A stretch of 64,000 nt of DNA from Pneumocystis sp. 'macacae' (lineage: Eukaryota > Ascomycota > Pneumocystomycetes > Pneumocystales > Pneumocystaceae): assembly GCA_018127085.1 (NCBI GenBank), contig CM030729.1, positions 421,011 through 485,010 on the forward strand, written 5' to 3'. The notes under the pieces were generated by a model. That model did no database searches, was not told the DNA's origin, and worked only from the letters and a program-made list of their open reading frames with translations. Position 1 is the first letter of the stretch, and each line of letters opens with the position of its first letter. A program made the translations under genes and the position numbers. Below, in pieces: positions 13,228 through 28,612 of the stretch.

Positions 13228-14870
13228 TCAATCTATGATAGCCTATTATTATTTTAGATATACACATTAAATAAAATCAAACTAAAAACCTTAGTAAGTA
13301 AATTATTTACCATACGAATATTTGTGCCAAAAACAGATTGCTTTGATTTCGATTTCATAGGCTTTTTTCTGGCAACCATAACAGGAACACTTGACTAGAT
13401 AATAATAAGCTTTTTATAGATTTAAGTTAGGCTAAAGATACTTTATTAACAATATAATTACTAAATGAACCCAGAATAACACTGAATTAATAATCAAAAC
13501 ATATAAGTAAAAAAAAAAGAATAAAACCCTTTCAATGAACTACGTCCTCTACTACCAAGAATAACAAGAGTTGGCTCCAAATAATCAATCTAACTTATCA
13601 TAAGTATTAATTTCTAAAAAGAAAAAAACGAAAACCATTTCTGTTAACAAATGTTTAGGAGTCTTATGATGGATTATTTCAATTTCAATTTGTAATATTA
13701 ATCTTGTCTTTTTTAATAACTTTTGAGTAATCTGACATATTTCTTCCATTGCAGCTAATCTCTCTTTTTCTAATTCCACAATGCCTTTATCATCCTTATC
13801 ATCTTTATCTATAGCTTCTACAATCATCATAGTATCATAGTCGCGTACTACTGTTCCTATAGCCCATTCTAAAGCATACAATGACTCAGAACTTAAATCA
13901 ATAGGAACAAGATATGAACGAATCTTCCTAGGCTTGCTAAATGATGAAGAATATTCTCCGCGTTTTATAGTCCTTATAGTTCTGTCTTCAGTAAAAATAA
14001 TAGTTCCCATATCAATTTTCATATTTTGCATTTTTTTATATTCATCAACATCATTATCATGTTCAAATGAAAACCCTGTATTTGTATGTGAAAAAACTTC
14101 AGATTGACACAAATTTGAACTATTTTTAAAACTATGAGCTTTATTTACTACAGTTTTTAAAATTCGAGACGGCGATATAGAAGAATAAGAATTTTTAGAT
14201 GATTCATGTGCAAAACCATTTCCTAGAAATTTAATAACTAAAAAAAACATAAATAAAGATACAAACCATCAGCTTCAGAAGCAATCGAAAGAGATAAAGA
14301 CTCCAATTTATCAATAGTAGGACTTAAATACGAAGACGCTGGTTTTATATAACCATCTAAACCATCTTTATTACAACAATTACTCTTAATAGGATTAGCA
14401 CTATCATAATTTTCTGAAAAACCATTGTCTATTTTTTTTTTCGGTTCATTTTCAATACTAGATAATTTAGTAAAAATCTCACTTGATTGAGAAGGTAGAT
14501 AATTAGAAAAACGAAAACATGTCTTATAAGAATTAAGTTCCACATCATTTAAAGACGAAGATCTGTTATTTTGAGGGCAATCACGAGCTGATGACCTTTT
14601 TGAAGAAGACCTTCTAGACGAAGATACATTAAATGTGTTATCTGAAACAAAACCAGATTTAAATCCTACTTCTAAATCGCTTTCAAGACATTTAAAGTCA
14701 AAAACATCACACGGCATGGAACTTCTTAACTTATTTTTTAATCCCATAGATAATTGCATTTCACGAGTCTCCAAAAATTTTAATACTTCTTTCCGTTCTT
14801 CATCAATAACAGATTCCATTGAAGAAAAAGACTTATTTTTTTTAATAGGTTTCGCAGCATCAAAAACCAT
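13228..14870 (-). CDS. Universal stress protein (UspA) domain protein
   Basis: Exon 1 (14870 to about 14270) encodes a serine-rich, low-complexity N-terminus starting MVFDAAKPIKK. Exon 2 continues it and enters the UspA fold with SYLVPIDLSSESLYALEWAI. Later short exons give DYLEPTLVILGSRGRSSLKG, then VILGSFSNYIVNK, then SSVPVMVARKK. The nucleotide-binding signature of Usp proteins (G-x2-G-x9-G-S/T) is therefore intact across introns. The length and S-rich extension resemble fission-yeast Usp-domain proteins. The 3' end is uncertain: reading through gives a stop at 13254, while a 48-nt intron gives AIID and a stop at 13228. Role beyond nucleotide binding and stress response is unknown. Confidence 0.82.
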
Positions 14871-15451
14871 TACTAAATAAAATATAGATTCTCCTATTTA
14901 CAGATATAATTTACTTTTATATTTAAATCTTTATTTTCAAACCTTACTCGGAAAGTATCTAATCTATAAAAAAAAGCAAAATCATCATTACTTAAATAAA
15001 TATTAAATAATATGTAAATTTAACATCAATTTGTAATTTATAATAAAACAGTATATTATGTATATACCGTCAAAATATAAATTTTAAAATATTAAAATAA
15101 AAACAAATCGAATTTTATATCAAATGTTATTTTATAACAATCTATTTATTACATAAAATATATAATATAGTGAATACAAATGAATTTTTACATAATTATT
15201 ATCTACATAATTAAATTTCAAATAAAAATAAAAAATCATAATTTATTTTGTATATCATTCTAAAATTCTATAAAATTATCTTTTTCAAAAAAATAATTTA
15301 AATATAAAAATACATAATTTTCTAAAAATATTATTTGTATAAATATTCTATACTATATCAAAAATTTAGTGCTTTTATCAGATTTTAAAATAACAATTTA
15401 AATTTACCGAATACGGTAATTTCTACATAGAATAATCTTTAAAAAACTTAT
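14871..15451. promoter_or_regulatory. Divergent promoter interval, Usp / ING genes
   Basis: About 580 bp of AT-rich DNA between divergent starts; both promoters must lie here. No defined motif recognised. Confidence 0.45.
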
Positions 15452-16584
15452 ATGAAAGCACCTAACAAATTTTTGCACAATAATGGAGAAACATATGCTT
15501 ATTTAAATGACTTCACTGATGGTTATGATACTGTTTTTAATTAATATTGCTTACTTTATTTAATAGCAATTGAAGCACTTCCTATGGATTTAACAAGAAA
15601 TTTTACTTTATTACGTGAAGTTGATGCAAAAGTTTCAAGTAAAAACGAAAAAAAATACTTTTTAAACTTACTTATTTAAGATCTTCAACATCTTATATCA
15701 TCTTCTATTTCTAATCTTTTAACAAACACAGATTCATTTCAAGAAACCAAATCAATATCTAGTTCTAGATTACGATCACTCCTTGTACAAATCATCCCTT
15801 ATGCAGATGAAAAAATTTCAGTTGCATCATCAACTAGAGATGCGATAAAAAAACATCTTAAACGTCTTGATTTAGACTTTTCTCTTATAGAAAATGAAAT
15901 ACCAGCTATTATCCGTTTTGGATCAGCTAATCATCCAGCTTTTTCCTCAAATTCAAACATCTCTAAATCAGAAACTCGAAAAGAAGCAATTGCAACTAGA
16001 AGAGCAGCTGCAGAAGAACTTAACATTTCCAACAATTCCAAAGGAAATCATCGTGAAAATCCTACACTAATAAGGAAAAAAAAAGTATCACATATTAATG
16101 GAGGAACAACACCACCACGATTTGATACACTTGATAAAGACAAAAAAAGAGGAAATACATATGAAAAAATCAAATCAAAAGATCAAAATCAACAATCCCA
16201 GTTTCAATTAAGAAAAGAACTCATCAAAAAGTAAGTCCTTAGATATGATTATTCTTTATTAAATAATTCAGATCGGAAAACTCAAATCCAGGTTTATTAC
16301 TTTTTACTATATGTTCTTTAAAGTTAACATTTTAATATATCCAAATGAACCTATATATTGTTATTGTGATCAAGTTTCGTATGGAGAAATGGTAGCGTGT
16401 GATGGAAAAAAATGCCAGCGAGAATGGTTTCATTTACCATGTAATTTCTACTTTATTGTAATTATATTTTTTACAAATCTTAGGTATTGGTCTCCCGGAA
16501 CCGCCTCAAGGAGAATGGTATTGTGATGAATGTACTCTAGAAAAACAAAATAAAGGGCGACGACCACGAAGAAAAATAGGATAA
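15452..16584 (+). CDS. ING-family PHD-finger chromatin protein
   Basis: The N-terminal exons read [10 protein letters not shown], then [20 protein letters not shown], the ING N-terminal helix that docks to histone acetyltransferase or deacetylase complexes. A long polar, basic linker follows (about 15680-16230). The C-terminal PHD finger is split by an intron near 16442-16482: [23 protein letters not shown], then [15 protein letters not shown], showing the full C4HC3 zinc ligand set and the aromatic residues expected for binding H3K4me3. It ends in a basic tail, GRRPRRKIG. It could be the Yng2-type (NuA4), Yng1-type or Pho23-type (Rpd3L) member; I cannot assign which from the sequence alone. 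Confidence 0.87.
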
Positions 16585-16757
16585 AACATATATATGTATA
16601 ATATAGATTTGCATAACTTTTACATATAATTTACTTAATTTTCTACATAAATACTAATATTATAATTCCTATTTATAATTAACATCAAAAATATTAATCT
16701 TCTATTTTTATATAAAATATTTAATTTCAATAATTTCAACAAAAATCTTCGATTTTA
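16585..16757. other. Short intergenic region
   Basis: Separates the ING gene stop from the TFB1 start, same strand. AT-rich, no feature seen. Confidence 0.4.
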
Positions 16758-18837
16758 ATGGATATAAGAACTTCAGAAGTATTATATAAAAAAATAAAAG
16801 GTTTTATAAATATCCATCCTAAAACTATATATTTAATAAACAAGGAACCCTTATTCTTAATGAAGATAACATAAAATGGATAGAATTAGGAAAACAAATT
16901 CCTGATGTAATAATTTCTTTAAATTCAATAAAAAGCATAACAAAAAATTAATATTATAAAATAATTCTAATATAAGTTAGATCTACAAGCAACACCGATT
17001 ACAAGTCCTCGAACAATGGTAAAAATTATTGTAAAAACTCAAAAAAATGAAACAATATCTTATATTTTTACATTTATATCACCGAAAGCTCAAGATGACT
17101 GCAATAATTTCAAATTAAATATTCAAAAAACCATTTCAAAAAAAAATCATCTACATAGTATACAATCCATTTCTGATATATTGACAAAAAACGACTTTGG
17201 ACAAGATATTGATTTACAGCAATCTCTTCTTAAAGATAACAGCAAATTAATGAAAACATTTTCAGAAACAGTTATTAAAGGAAATATTACAAGCGAACAA
17301 TTCTGGAGTACACGAATGGTATAATATATATATATATATGTATATTAATTTTATATAGCACTTGTTAAGAACATATGCTGTTGAAAAATACCAAAAAAAA
17401 GGCCCATATAATGTTCTTGTTACTATAAGGCCTCAGACAATTGATAATAAAATCAAACTATCCTTAAGTAGAGAAAAGATTCATGATATATTTCAACAAC
17501 ATCCATTAATTAAACATATTTATAATAAAAATGTCCCTCCAGTAAAAACCGTTTAAAAACCACTAATCTAGGTAATTAACATTTAATACTAGTTATCAGA
17601 AGACGATTTTTGGGGACGTTTCTTTTTATCGCGTCTTTGTAAGAAACTACGAGGAGAAAAACTAAATATAAGTGATCCCAATGATGAAATATTAGATAAA
17701 TATATTGCTTATGCAGATAGTAGGTATTGTTTGCATTTAATAAATAAGTTAATCTTTAAATAGATTTAACTCAACCATATACCAGTAATACGAAAAACAT
17801 ATCTCATTTTATTGATTTAACTAAAAATGAACATCATGTTAAAAAGGTTATTGCATTTATAATAATTATATTTTGTTTACTAGAACAATATAGACATATA
17901 ATTATGAACCATCAATTGCTTTAAAAAACTTAGAAAATGCTGAAGTATTACAGTCTTTAAATAATTTGTCTACAAAAATGATAAACTTTTCAAATGAGTA
18001 AAATATAGTATTAATTAAGAAAATTTTAACATATATAGAAATAAAACTGAAAAGGAAAAATTTCATATATTTCTTTTAAATCATCTAACTTGATTTAGAA
18101 TAACAACATCAATTTAAATCTTAATGATTTACAAAAAGTAATAAATCAAAATACAATCTATCTTTATATAAAAGATCAGAAAGAATGTTTCTTAGGAAAC
18201 GATATTTTTCAAGAAAATTATCCTAAAAAAATTGTAATTTAAAACTATAACATTTTTTTATTCTAAAAACTCTAGAAAAAACCTAAGTTAACTATGGAAT
18301 TTGAAAGCATAGAACAGATGAAACCGATTGTAAATGTTTATAATATCTTATTAGTGATTTAAATTTAACATATTAAGATAAACAATAGCAATTTACTACT
18401 AAAAAATACAACACATGATATTTTACAACAAATTAAACCAAAATTAAAAATATTAGAAAATAATATTAAAACAGGTTAAAAATATTACATAAAATTTATA
18501 AATTAATAATAATAGTTATCCCATTAAATATAAAAAATCAAGTAATGCTTTGTCATGAAACAGCAAATGAACTCTTAAACCAATTTTGGATAAGATTTTT
18601 ATCTAATGAAGAAACAATTATTTCACAGCTTCCTCAAATTGTTAGCTCATTAAAAAAGACGAACAATAAAATTGATTCTATTATTAAATCTAATGATGTT
18701 CCTATAAATAAATTAGAAATAATTAAAAATGTAACAAGTTTTATATTTATATCTTGTCTTACTTTAACTAGTATTTTAAACCAACAATTATTGCTATTAT
18801 GAAAGCTCTTGAAGAGTACAAAAATTTGAAATTATAA
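16758..18837 (+). CDS. TFB1: TFIIH core subunit Tfb1/p62
   Basis: Starts MDIRTSEVLYKKIKG and continues with a PH-like N-terminal domain (LFLNEDNIKWIELG, then ATPITSPRTMVKIIVK). Two BSD-type segments follow: EQFWSTRM-HLLRTYAVEKYQKKG, and after an intron LSEDDFWGRFFLSRLCKKLRGEK, each with the conserved phenylalanine-tryptophan pair. Many small exons follow. The last junction uses an intron at about 18733-18804, giving VTTLEEYKNLKL before TAA at 18835. Tfb1 is a scaffold of the TFIIH core, joining transcription initiation and nucleotide excision repair. The introns make the exact exon list provisional, but the family is unambiguous. Confidence 0.88.
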
Positions 18838-19031
18838 TACTATCATACTGTTACAAGGATTCACAATTATATATAATAGATTCATATTTCATATATTATA
18901 TTTTATATAAAAGACGTCAAACTATTAAAAATACTATATAATCAGTAAACCTATTTAATCATCACCATTCAATAATTTTATAATTCATATAATTATATAA
19001 TTATATAAAATTTATATATTCAAGAAATAAT

Positions 19032-21940
19032 TTAAGATGATATTTTCAATGGTTCTATAATTGAGCCTTGCTTTATTACAATACGTGGAACAATACGTTT
19101 CTAATGTATAAATAAATTTAATAACACATATATTGTAGATACCTGATACTGTTCTCTTGTTGTCCATTCTGGACCAAAGGGTAACATTAAAGACCTTTCA
19201 TACTGTTCTTTAGTTTGATATGGATATGGAACTGAAGAAACTAACAATCTTGCATTCTATAAAACTTAGAAATAACTGCAATAATTCAATGTTAATACAT
19301 TTTTAATTCTTTTTTCAGACATAATCACATTTCCTAGCTTCATATCTTTTCTATCTTTTTTTAAAACGCCGGAGACTTTCTTAATCTTTTTCGAAATATA
19401 TTTCGTTCCAATCCCACACCAACTTCCCTGTCATCATTAATAAACATATGCATCCAAATAAATAATACCCAGCCAGGCATTGAAATATCTTTTTCATAAG
19501 ATTCACACTCTTCAATGTCTTTAGACTTCTCTTCTTCAAACTTCCCTAAAACGTTGTCACCAGAAAAAGCACGGGCAACTAAATCTCTATGTTTCAAAAC
19601 AAAACCTGAAGAACTATAGGAAATATTTATATTTTCTTTCTCAAGATCACTGTTATATCTATCTTTTTCAATAGTGCTAACTGGAAGCAGTAATTCATCA
19701 AAAAGATCAATATATAATCCAGACTCATTAGCTTTTTTATGATCTTTAATATTTTTATACAATATAGAATCCCTTATATCGCGATCTAATTCTAACTCAC
19801 ATAATCCTGGTAAAGATTTATACGATATAAGCAACCATGGATTACTGTCTTTAGAACATGTATTAGAATCTTTTAAACTTTGAACAGGAAATAATGATTT
19901 TTTATCTACTAAGTTTGAAGACTTCAAAAAATCATTTATAAATAAACCATTTTTAAAATTTTAAAATATATTACCTGTTTAGCTCCAGAAATCTCAATAA
20001 ATTCCTTATCATTAATATTAGAGATATGAGCTTTATTCTTTAAAAAGTTATAAACGATTCAAAAAACTAATAAAACTTACCAACAATGGATTAAATATTT
20101 TCCGTCCAATATAATACGAAGAACATTCAAAACTTTCAATATTGTCATTATATTCCTTAGATAATATTTCACTGGCATTCTCAATTCTTAATACGCCATC
20201 TACAGTTTCCTTATTTCCCATATTTCTAACTCTTTTAGAACTTTTCATAAACCGCATACTCATTAAATCATCCAATGACTCAATATTTTCATTTCGATCA
20301 AATTCTGTTGAATTGACCAATAAATCCCTCTTATAACTTATATTATTTTTATTCACATTATCTAAATTTTCCTCGGAATCCGAAGAATATGTACCTTGAA
20401 TTTTTCTTTTAAGATGTTCATTATACTGTCGTTTAGACATAAATTGAAAAATATCTATATTAGAATAACTATCAATTAATTTTTTTTTAGCCCATTTCTT
20501 CGCATTAGAATAGCGAAAACCCATTCTTTCTTTAGCTTTATTTATTTCTTCCTGAAAACGTAATTCATCAGTGCCTATTTTATTTAAAGCCAAAGACTTT
20601 ATCTTCTTTTTTTCATGTTTACGTATTCTTCGATACGATTTACTTTTAATTTTCGAAATCCGCTTCGCTTTGAGCTCTTGTCTAAACATTAAGTCACGCA
20701 TCAATCTGAATTCGGCATAATGTGCTTTATCATTTGCAAAAAACTCATCAAAATGTAATTTCTCAGATTCAAAAATGGACTTTTCATTTTTTAAGCCTGA
20801 AGACTGAAGAACTTTATCAATACTTTCCTCAAAAGGTGTGGATACCTAAATATAATCAATTTTATTTTAAACACTAGAAAATTAACTTGAAATTTTGTAG
20901 ACAATAAATTATTCGTTAATTTCTTTTTCTCTGGTGAATCAACAGGAAACCTTAATATCTCAGATTCTCTGTTGTACTTCACAATATCTTTCCATTTTTC
21001 TAACTCTTTTTTAACAATATCATATGCTGCTTGCCTATCAAAACAATCTTGAATCGATTTAGCTAAAGGTGCGCTTAAAACATTATCTGAAGAACTAAAA
21101 ATCCTTTTTCCATTAAGAGACTTTAAATGAGAATTTGTTAAGATATTCGCTCTTAAAGGTGCAATCATTTCTAATAAACTCAGCTTTTTAGAAGCTATTT
21201 AAAAACATTAAAAATATAATTTACTGCTAATGCTAATAAAACTTTTACCATTGATATAATCATTTTCAGCAAATTCCATACGAGAACTAGAAACTTGATT
21301 ATTAGGAACTTCAAATAACATTTTTTCTGAATTTTTAATCTTTGAAAAATCATTTTTTTTTTTCTTCAATATTTCAACAAATTCATTAAGACCACTAGAT
21401 TTAATATCCTTAGAGAAAACATCATTATCACAAAAATCATTGTCACTTAATAACACTTGACTGTCATGAAACACCTCAGAAGTATCACTCATATTTTCAT
21501 TTTCTATAATTCCTGTTTCAATATTCGATGAAAGTATTTTTGAAACCTGATGCATAGATGGTGCAACATATTGATTTTTATTTAAATCCAAATTTTCGAT
21601 ATCTTTTTTTTTAAATCCAATATTTTCTATATCTTTTGTCTAACACATTAAATCAAATTAAAATAACTTAAATATCTAAAACACCTTATTAAAACCTTCA
21701 TCAAGATAAAACCTAGAGGTAGCTTCATTTTTTAAATCAGATGTTTTATTAATATTCTGATATTTTTCCTCTAGTTCCAAAATCAATAAAATTTATAGAT
21801 AATTTATACTATTATTATGACTTTCACTGAAATAAAACATATAAAAATCCTACTCTTTCTCTTTTTACGCAAAACTCTGCTCCTAATTATATTTTCTTTA
21901 TATTTTAGTCTACTTTTTAGTGAGAATATTTTTTCGAAAA
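19032..21940 (-). CDS. UTP14: U3 snoRNP/SSU processome factor Utp14 (5' end unresolved)
   Basis: The diagnostic Utp14 core RMRDLMFRQELKAKRISK-like run followed by IKSKSYRRIRKHEKKK lies at about 20704-20590. The C-terminal signature MPGW, spliced over an intron to GSWCGIGTK, is at about 19480-19400. The C-terminus reads KRIVPRIVIKQGSIIEPLK before a stop at 19032-19034. The middle is rich in acid and serine. Utp14 activates the DEAH helicase Dhr1 during small-subunit ribosome assembly in the nucleolus. The N-terminal exons (EEKYQNINKTSD, and a possible upstream RSRVLRKKRK segment near 21890) can be joined, but I found no convincing in-frame ATG, so the upper boundary is approximate. Confidence 0.85.
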
Positions 21941-22307
21941 CTTAAATTACAACTTAAGAATTTGAATTAAAAAAAAACAATAAATCAAAGACACTATTAA
22001 CATATATTCTCTTATCATTTTGCTTGATAAATCTATAGAAAAAGGAATTAAATATTTTAAATCATAATCTACCATTAAATCTATTTTAAAAGATGGAATA
22101 AGCTTTACGCACAGAATACCTAATTTCAATTATATTTATACTCAAAAACCTAAAAAACATTTTATTTCGACACTAGTAATATTCTTAAAGGCGAAAAAAA
22201 ATAAATATAACAGAAAGTAAAGTTTAACTGGCTAAAATTAAAATATCTAAAGCTACAATTAAATAAACATGCGTAATTCCTTATGAGATTTATAGCATTC
22301 CTATAAT
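21941..22307. other. Intergenic region upstream of UTP14 and downstream of PAB1
   Basis: AT-rich. The unresolved first exon of UTP14 probably lies here. A 60-codon open frame at 21947-22129 has no recognisable similarity and is not called. Confidence 0.4.
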
Positions 22308-24637
<2,330 letters not shown>

Positions 24638-25109
24638 ATATATAATATTTCTAATACTTCTTAAATGTTAATTTTTTCGAATTTTCTAAAAACTTAATAT
24701 TCTTTTAAGTTACCAAAGAAATTGTAAAATTTAAATTTTTCACTATTTCCTAATTCCTCTTACACTGATAATACCAAACGTATTTCTTTAAAAAAATCAG
24801 TCTTCGTCTTCCTAATTATCAAGGAAATTATTCAGATCGTTTGGTTTTTTTAGATTTTTTTTTCGACTCAAAAAAGGTTTCTACAATCAGTACAAAAACA
24901 ACAGGACACATGAAAAATTAAAAATATTATCCAAACCCTAATTCACGCTATCAAATATAGACACATATATATTTATTCATATAAATTATAAAAAAATACA
25001 TAAAATTAATTACAAGATACCATGTAATCAAAACTATAGGTACAATTAACAACATTTTAAATGTAATAAAATAAAATATAATTCTTAAATAGCTAGTTTT
25101 TCTAAAAAA
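24638..25109. promoter_or_regulatory. PAB1 5' region / ERG27 3' region
   Basis: About 470 bp between two minus-strand genes. Should contain the PAB1 promoter and 5' leader. Oligo-A and oligo-T runs are visible on the strands; poly(A)-rich leaders of PAB genes can be autoregulatory, but I cannot show that here. Confidence 0.4.
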
Positions 25110-26255
25110 TCAAAAATTTATAGAAAACTTATCTTTCCACTCTTTAACCAAATTATGAAGATAATCAATAACTATGTCTATTTCTTTTTCCTCAGGTAGA
25201 ATAAAATCAGATTTTCGCAAAACACATCTTCCCCATCTATTAGTCCCACTACCCCATTTGATGTTACGTGGAACTCTATGTTCTGTAGCACAATAAATAA
25301 TAGAATATGCACCATTTATAGGTGTACAAGTATGCCAAGGACTTCCCAAAAAACGCGCTATATAAAAAATAATAATCATGAAAAAAGTAGAAAAACAATT
25401 AAGATGCTCAGCCATAATATTTGTTCGACAAATTCCGGGATGACAAAGATATTGATTATAAGGCAATTTTTCATAAGTAGCAAAATGATAAATATCCATT
25501 AAACGTTTTGAAGATTCATAAGGTAATTTTCCATAGAAACATTGTATATCAAGAATAGAAAAGGCTGAAGGTTGACATTCTAATGATGACACCCAAATAA
25601 GACGAGATGAAGGTAAAAAAAGAGAACCGAGACGTTCTTTCTAAAATTCCTTTTAGTAATTTTTTTAAAATATAAAGATTATTAACTATATAAATGTATG
25701 AAAATACATTTACCTGAAAAACTAAGCCAAGTTGATTTTTGGATCTAATAGAAATGCCTTGTTTTTTCCATGATGGATACGTTATAGCATTCATAAAATT
25801 TGTAAAAATATCCCAAATAGCATGTAGCCATTTAATTCCGATAAAACCACCTATACCTGCATTAAAAACAACAATATCTAACTTCTCATATCTTCTATAA
25901 ATTAGACAAAAAAAAAAAATAAAAAAATAAAAATACTTTAATAATAAATTTTTACAAAAAGTTTCCACACTTTCCATTTCTGAAAGATCCAACAATTCAT
26001 AATATAATTTCAATTTACGTAATGGTGCATACATTTTTAAACGAGTTATAGTATTTTGAGCTTTCTTTTTAGTTCTACATGTAACGATAAGTGTTAAATA
26101 TTCTTCAATTTGAACTGCTGGAGCATAATAATCTATAAACTTTATTGCAGAAGCGAAACCTAATCCACTATATAAACTTAAAATCTATATGATAGAAAAA
26201 TCTACGCTCAAACTAACCTATTCGCTCCTATTATTAATAAATTTATTTCTTTCAT
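25110..26255 (-). CDS. ERG27: 3-keto-steroid reductase (sterol C4-demethylation), SDR family
   Basis: The start exon reads MKEINLLIIGANS and splices to GLGFASAIKF, forming the SDR cofactor loop GANSGLGFA. Later exons give LDIVVFNAGIGG (structural NAG motif) and, in the 25592-25110 exon, the active-site pair as YESSKRLMD (YxxxK) with SFFTFISS just upstream. The C-terminal part NGAYSIIYCATEHRVPRNIKWGSGTNRWG is typical of Erg27 rather than generic SDRs. The enzyme reduces the C3 ketone during sterol C4 demethylation with NADPH, on ER or lipid droplets. Pneumocystis is known for scavenging host cholesterol, so an apparently intact Erg27 is of note. Four or five exons; inner junctions approximate. 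Confidence 0.87.
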
Positions 26256-27071
26256 TTTTCATAAACTAACAAATTAGTATTTAAAAGAGATTTTTTATCT
26301 AAAAATAGTACCAACTATATATTATTATAATATTATCAATATTAGTTTTCAAAAAAAGGTTATTTTTTTACGCGGCAAAATTTATCACAAGTTTAATATT
26401 TTATATAATTTAAATAAATTTTTGTGCTTTCATAATATTTCAAAAATATAATTAAGTAAAAAAATATAAATCCAACGGAAAAACATATGAATAACTGAAA
26501 TTTATTAAAAAATTATAAATTTAATTTCAAAATTCAATTTTTTTCAAGAAACTATAAAATTAATAAAAGTAAACATATATCCTTTTAAAATTCAATTTAT
26601 TAAATCAATAAAATAAAACTATAGAAATCATTATTAACACATTTATAATTTTAATAAGTATAATATTTTTCATATTTATACATTAATATTACATTTTTGT
26701 AAATAGTAAAATCTAAATTAATAACAAATTAAACTAAAATATGAATATTTAAATATACATGCTAAATTATATCTTAATTTTCTTTCAAAACATTAATTTT
26801 ATTAATCCAATATACTAATAATTATATACAAGTAATAAAAAATATTAATGATATTATCAATAAATATAAAACATTTTAATACTTAATACATACCTACAAT
26901 ATATTATATAAACAAGAAATACATATAATACAAACCACATATACATAATACAAACTAATAATTGAAACAATTACAATATTTATAAAACATAATCAAAAAC
27001 AATTTATAAAAATTTAATTCTTTATATTTTTTGTACTTATTAGTCATAATTTCTATAAAATTTTCCATAAT
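26256..27071. other. AT-rich intergenic region
   Basis: About 815 bp, A/T above 80 percent by eye, with top-strand A and C bias. Upstream of ERG27 and downstream of NCS6. No gene seen. Confidence 0.5.
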
Positions 27072-28346
27072 TCACTCAATCATTGATTCTTTACTTCCTT
27101 TTGTACTAAATTTACTAACCTTACTATTCAATTCTTCCAATAGTATACACGCTTTACAGTAATCATTACTAGACATATATCCGCATCTTTTACAATTCCC
27201 TTGTGGTAGAAGTCTTTTTTTTGCAACATCAGAAAGCAAAAACACCTCACCAGAATGAATAATATCAATAATTGAAGAAGGTCTTAAAGATTCTAATTCT
27301 TTTATCAAAACACGAGCAGTACTTCTAAATGCTTCAGCTAAAGAAATTAACAACCAAAAAAACAAAAAGGAAACAAACCAGAATAAATACACTCAGTAGA
27401 AAAATAGTCGAGTTTTTTAAAATGAGCATACCTGAAAAAATTAGAATTCTATTAAAAATTTTAATGTAAGATTAAATATTACATTACAATTTCTTTTTCA
27501 TAAGTATACTTAAATGGTTTAGACCTTTTTACTTTAGATTCTCCTGTTGTTAATATCTCTGTACAACGCCCAAGACGCGCAATGTCTCCTCGCAGTACTA
27601 CTTATATATAAATTTCAGTAATCTTATTAAAAATAAATTTACAATTCATAATAATTGTTTCAGCAATATCATCTGCGTTATGTCCCGTAACTATATGATC
27701 AATATTCAACATTACAGCCCCCCTATCAAGAGCTTGTCTTCGAAATACACCACAAAATGTACCTTAAATACTATTAAAATATAAACTTTAATAATGGATA
27801 TATTCACAATTATTTTTTCTCCCAATATACTCAACAATCTTGTCCATATTCCATCCATATATCTCATCATAACTTATAATCTTTAGAGGTATTGAATATT
27901 GAATTTGAATACGCTTAACAGTCTTCCAATAAATATCAGATATCTAAAATGAAAAAAACACAAAAAACCTCTAAAGCGTTATCACGGTATCCATGAATGC
28001 CCTCATCTATAGATATCATATACAAATCCAATCCATAATCATATTTATCATTTAAAATTTTCATAATATAAGCAAGCACAGTACTATCTTTACCGCCCGA
28101 AGCACAAATTCCAATTCTATCTCCTCTAGAGAACAAAGAATTAGACATAATAGTATTATGAACTTCTGTTTCAAAAACATAATAAAAGCAATCTTTGCAT
28201 AGTTTTTGAGAAGTTTTAGGACGCTATTATAATTTAGAAAAAAATTTAAGTCAATTGAAAGAAACTTTAAGAGATGGATGATTTAAAAAACATAGTTCAC
28301 ACAGCTGTCTGGACCGAACGACTTTAAAAGTTTCCTTAAATACCAT
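27072..28346 (-). CDS. NCS6: Cytoplasmic tRNA 2-thiolation protein 1 (Ncs6/Ctu1)
   Basis: The first exon [19 protein letters not shown] begins an N-terminal CxxC zinc module, continued by [15 protein letters not shown]. The PP-loop ATP pyrophosphatase motif [11 protein letters not shown] is intact in the 28148-27936 exon, followed by [20 protein letters not shown]. Middle exons include [15 protein letters not shown] sequence near 27690. The last exon carries the C-terminal zinc module [18 protein letters not shown] and LLEEL. The protein adenylates U34 of tRNA-Lys, -Glu and -Gln and, with Ncs2, transfers sulfur from Urm1. All catalytic elements appear present. Ends MIE before TAA. Confidence 0.92.
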
Positions 28347-28612
28347 TGAATTTATAATAATTTATGTCGAATGCAAAAATTATAATATATAAAATAAAAT
28401 TTAACAATTCTCAAAAACAAAAAAATTATAATAACAATAAAACTAGATACAATTCTGTGAATTTACCTAGTCATATATATCCAAATATAAAAATAAACTA
28501 AAAATAATAAAAGCTTTTAAACACACCTATTACATGATAAATCCAAATCATAATATTTTTATTTCATGTGTATTCAAAATAACATAATTATAAGAAAAAC
28601 TATAATAATCTC
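28347..28612. other. Intergenic region
   Basis: AT-rich spacer upstream of NCS6 and downstream of QCR6; no gene seen. Confidence 0.4.
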
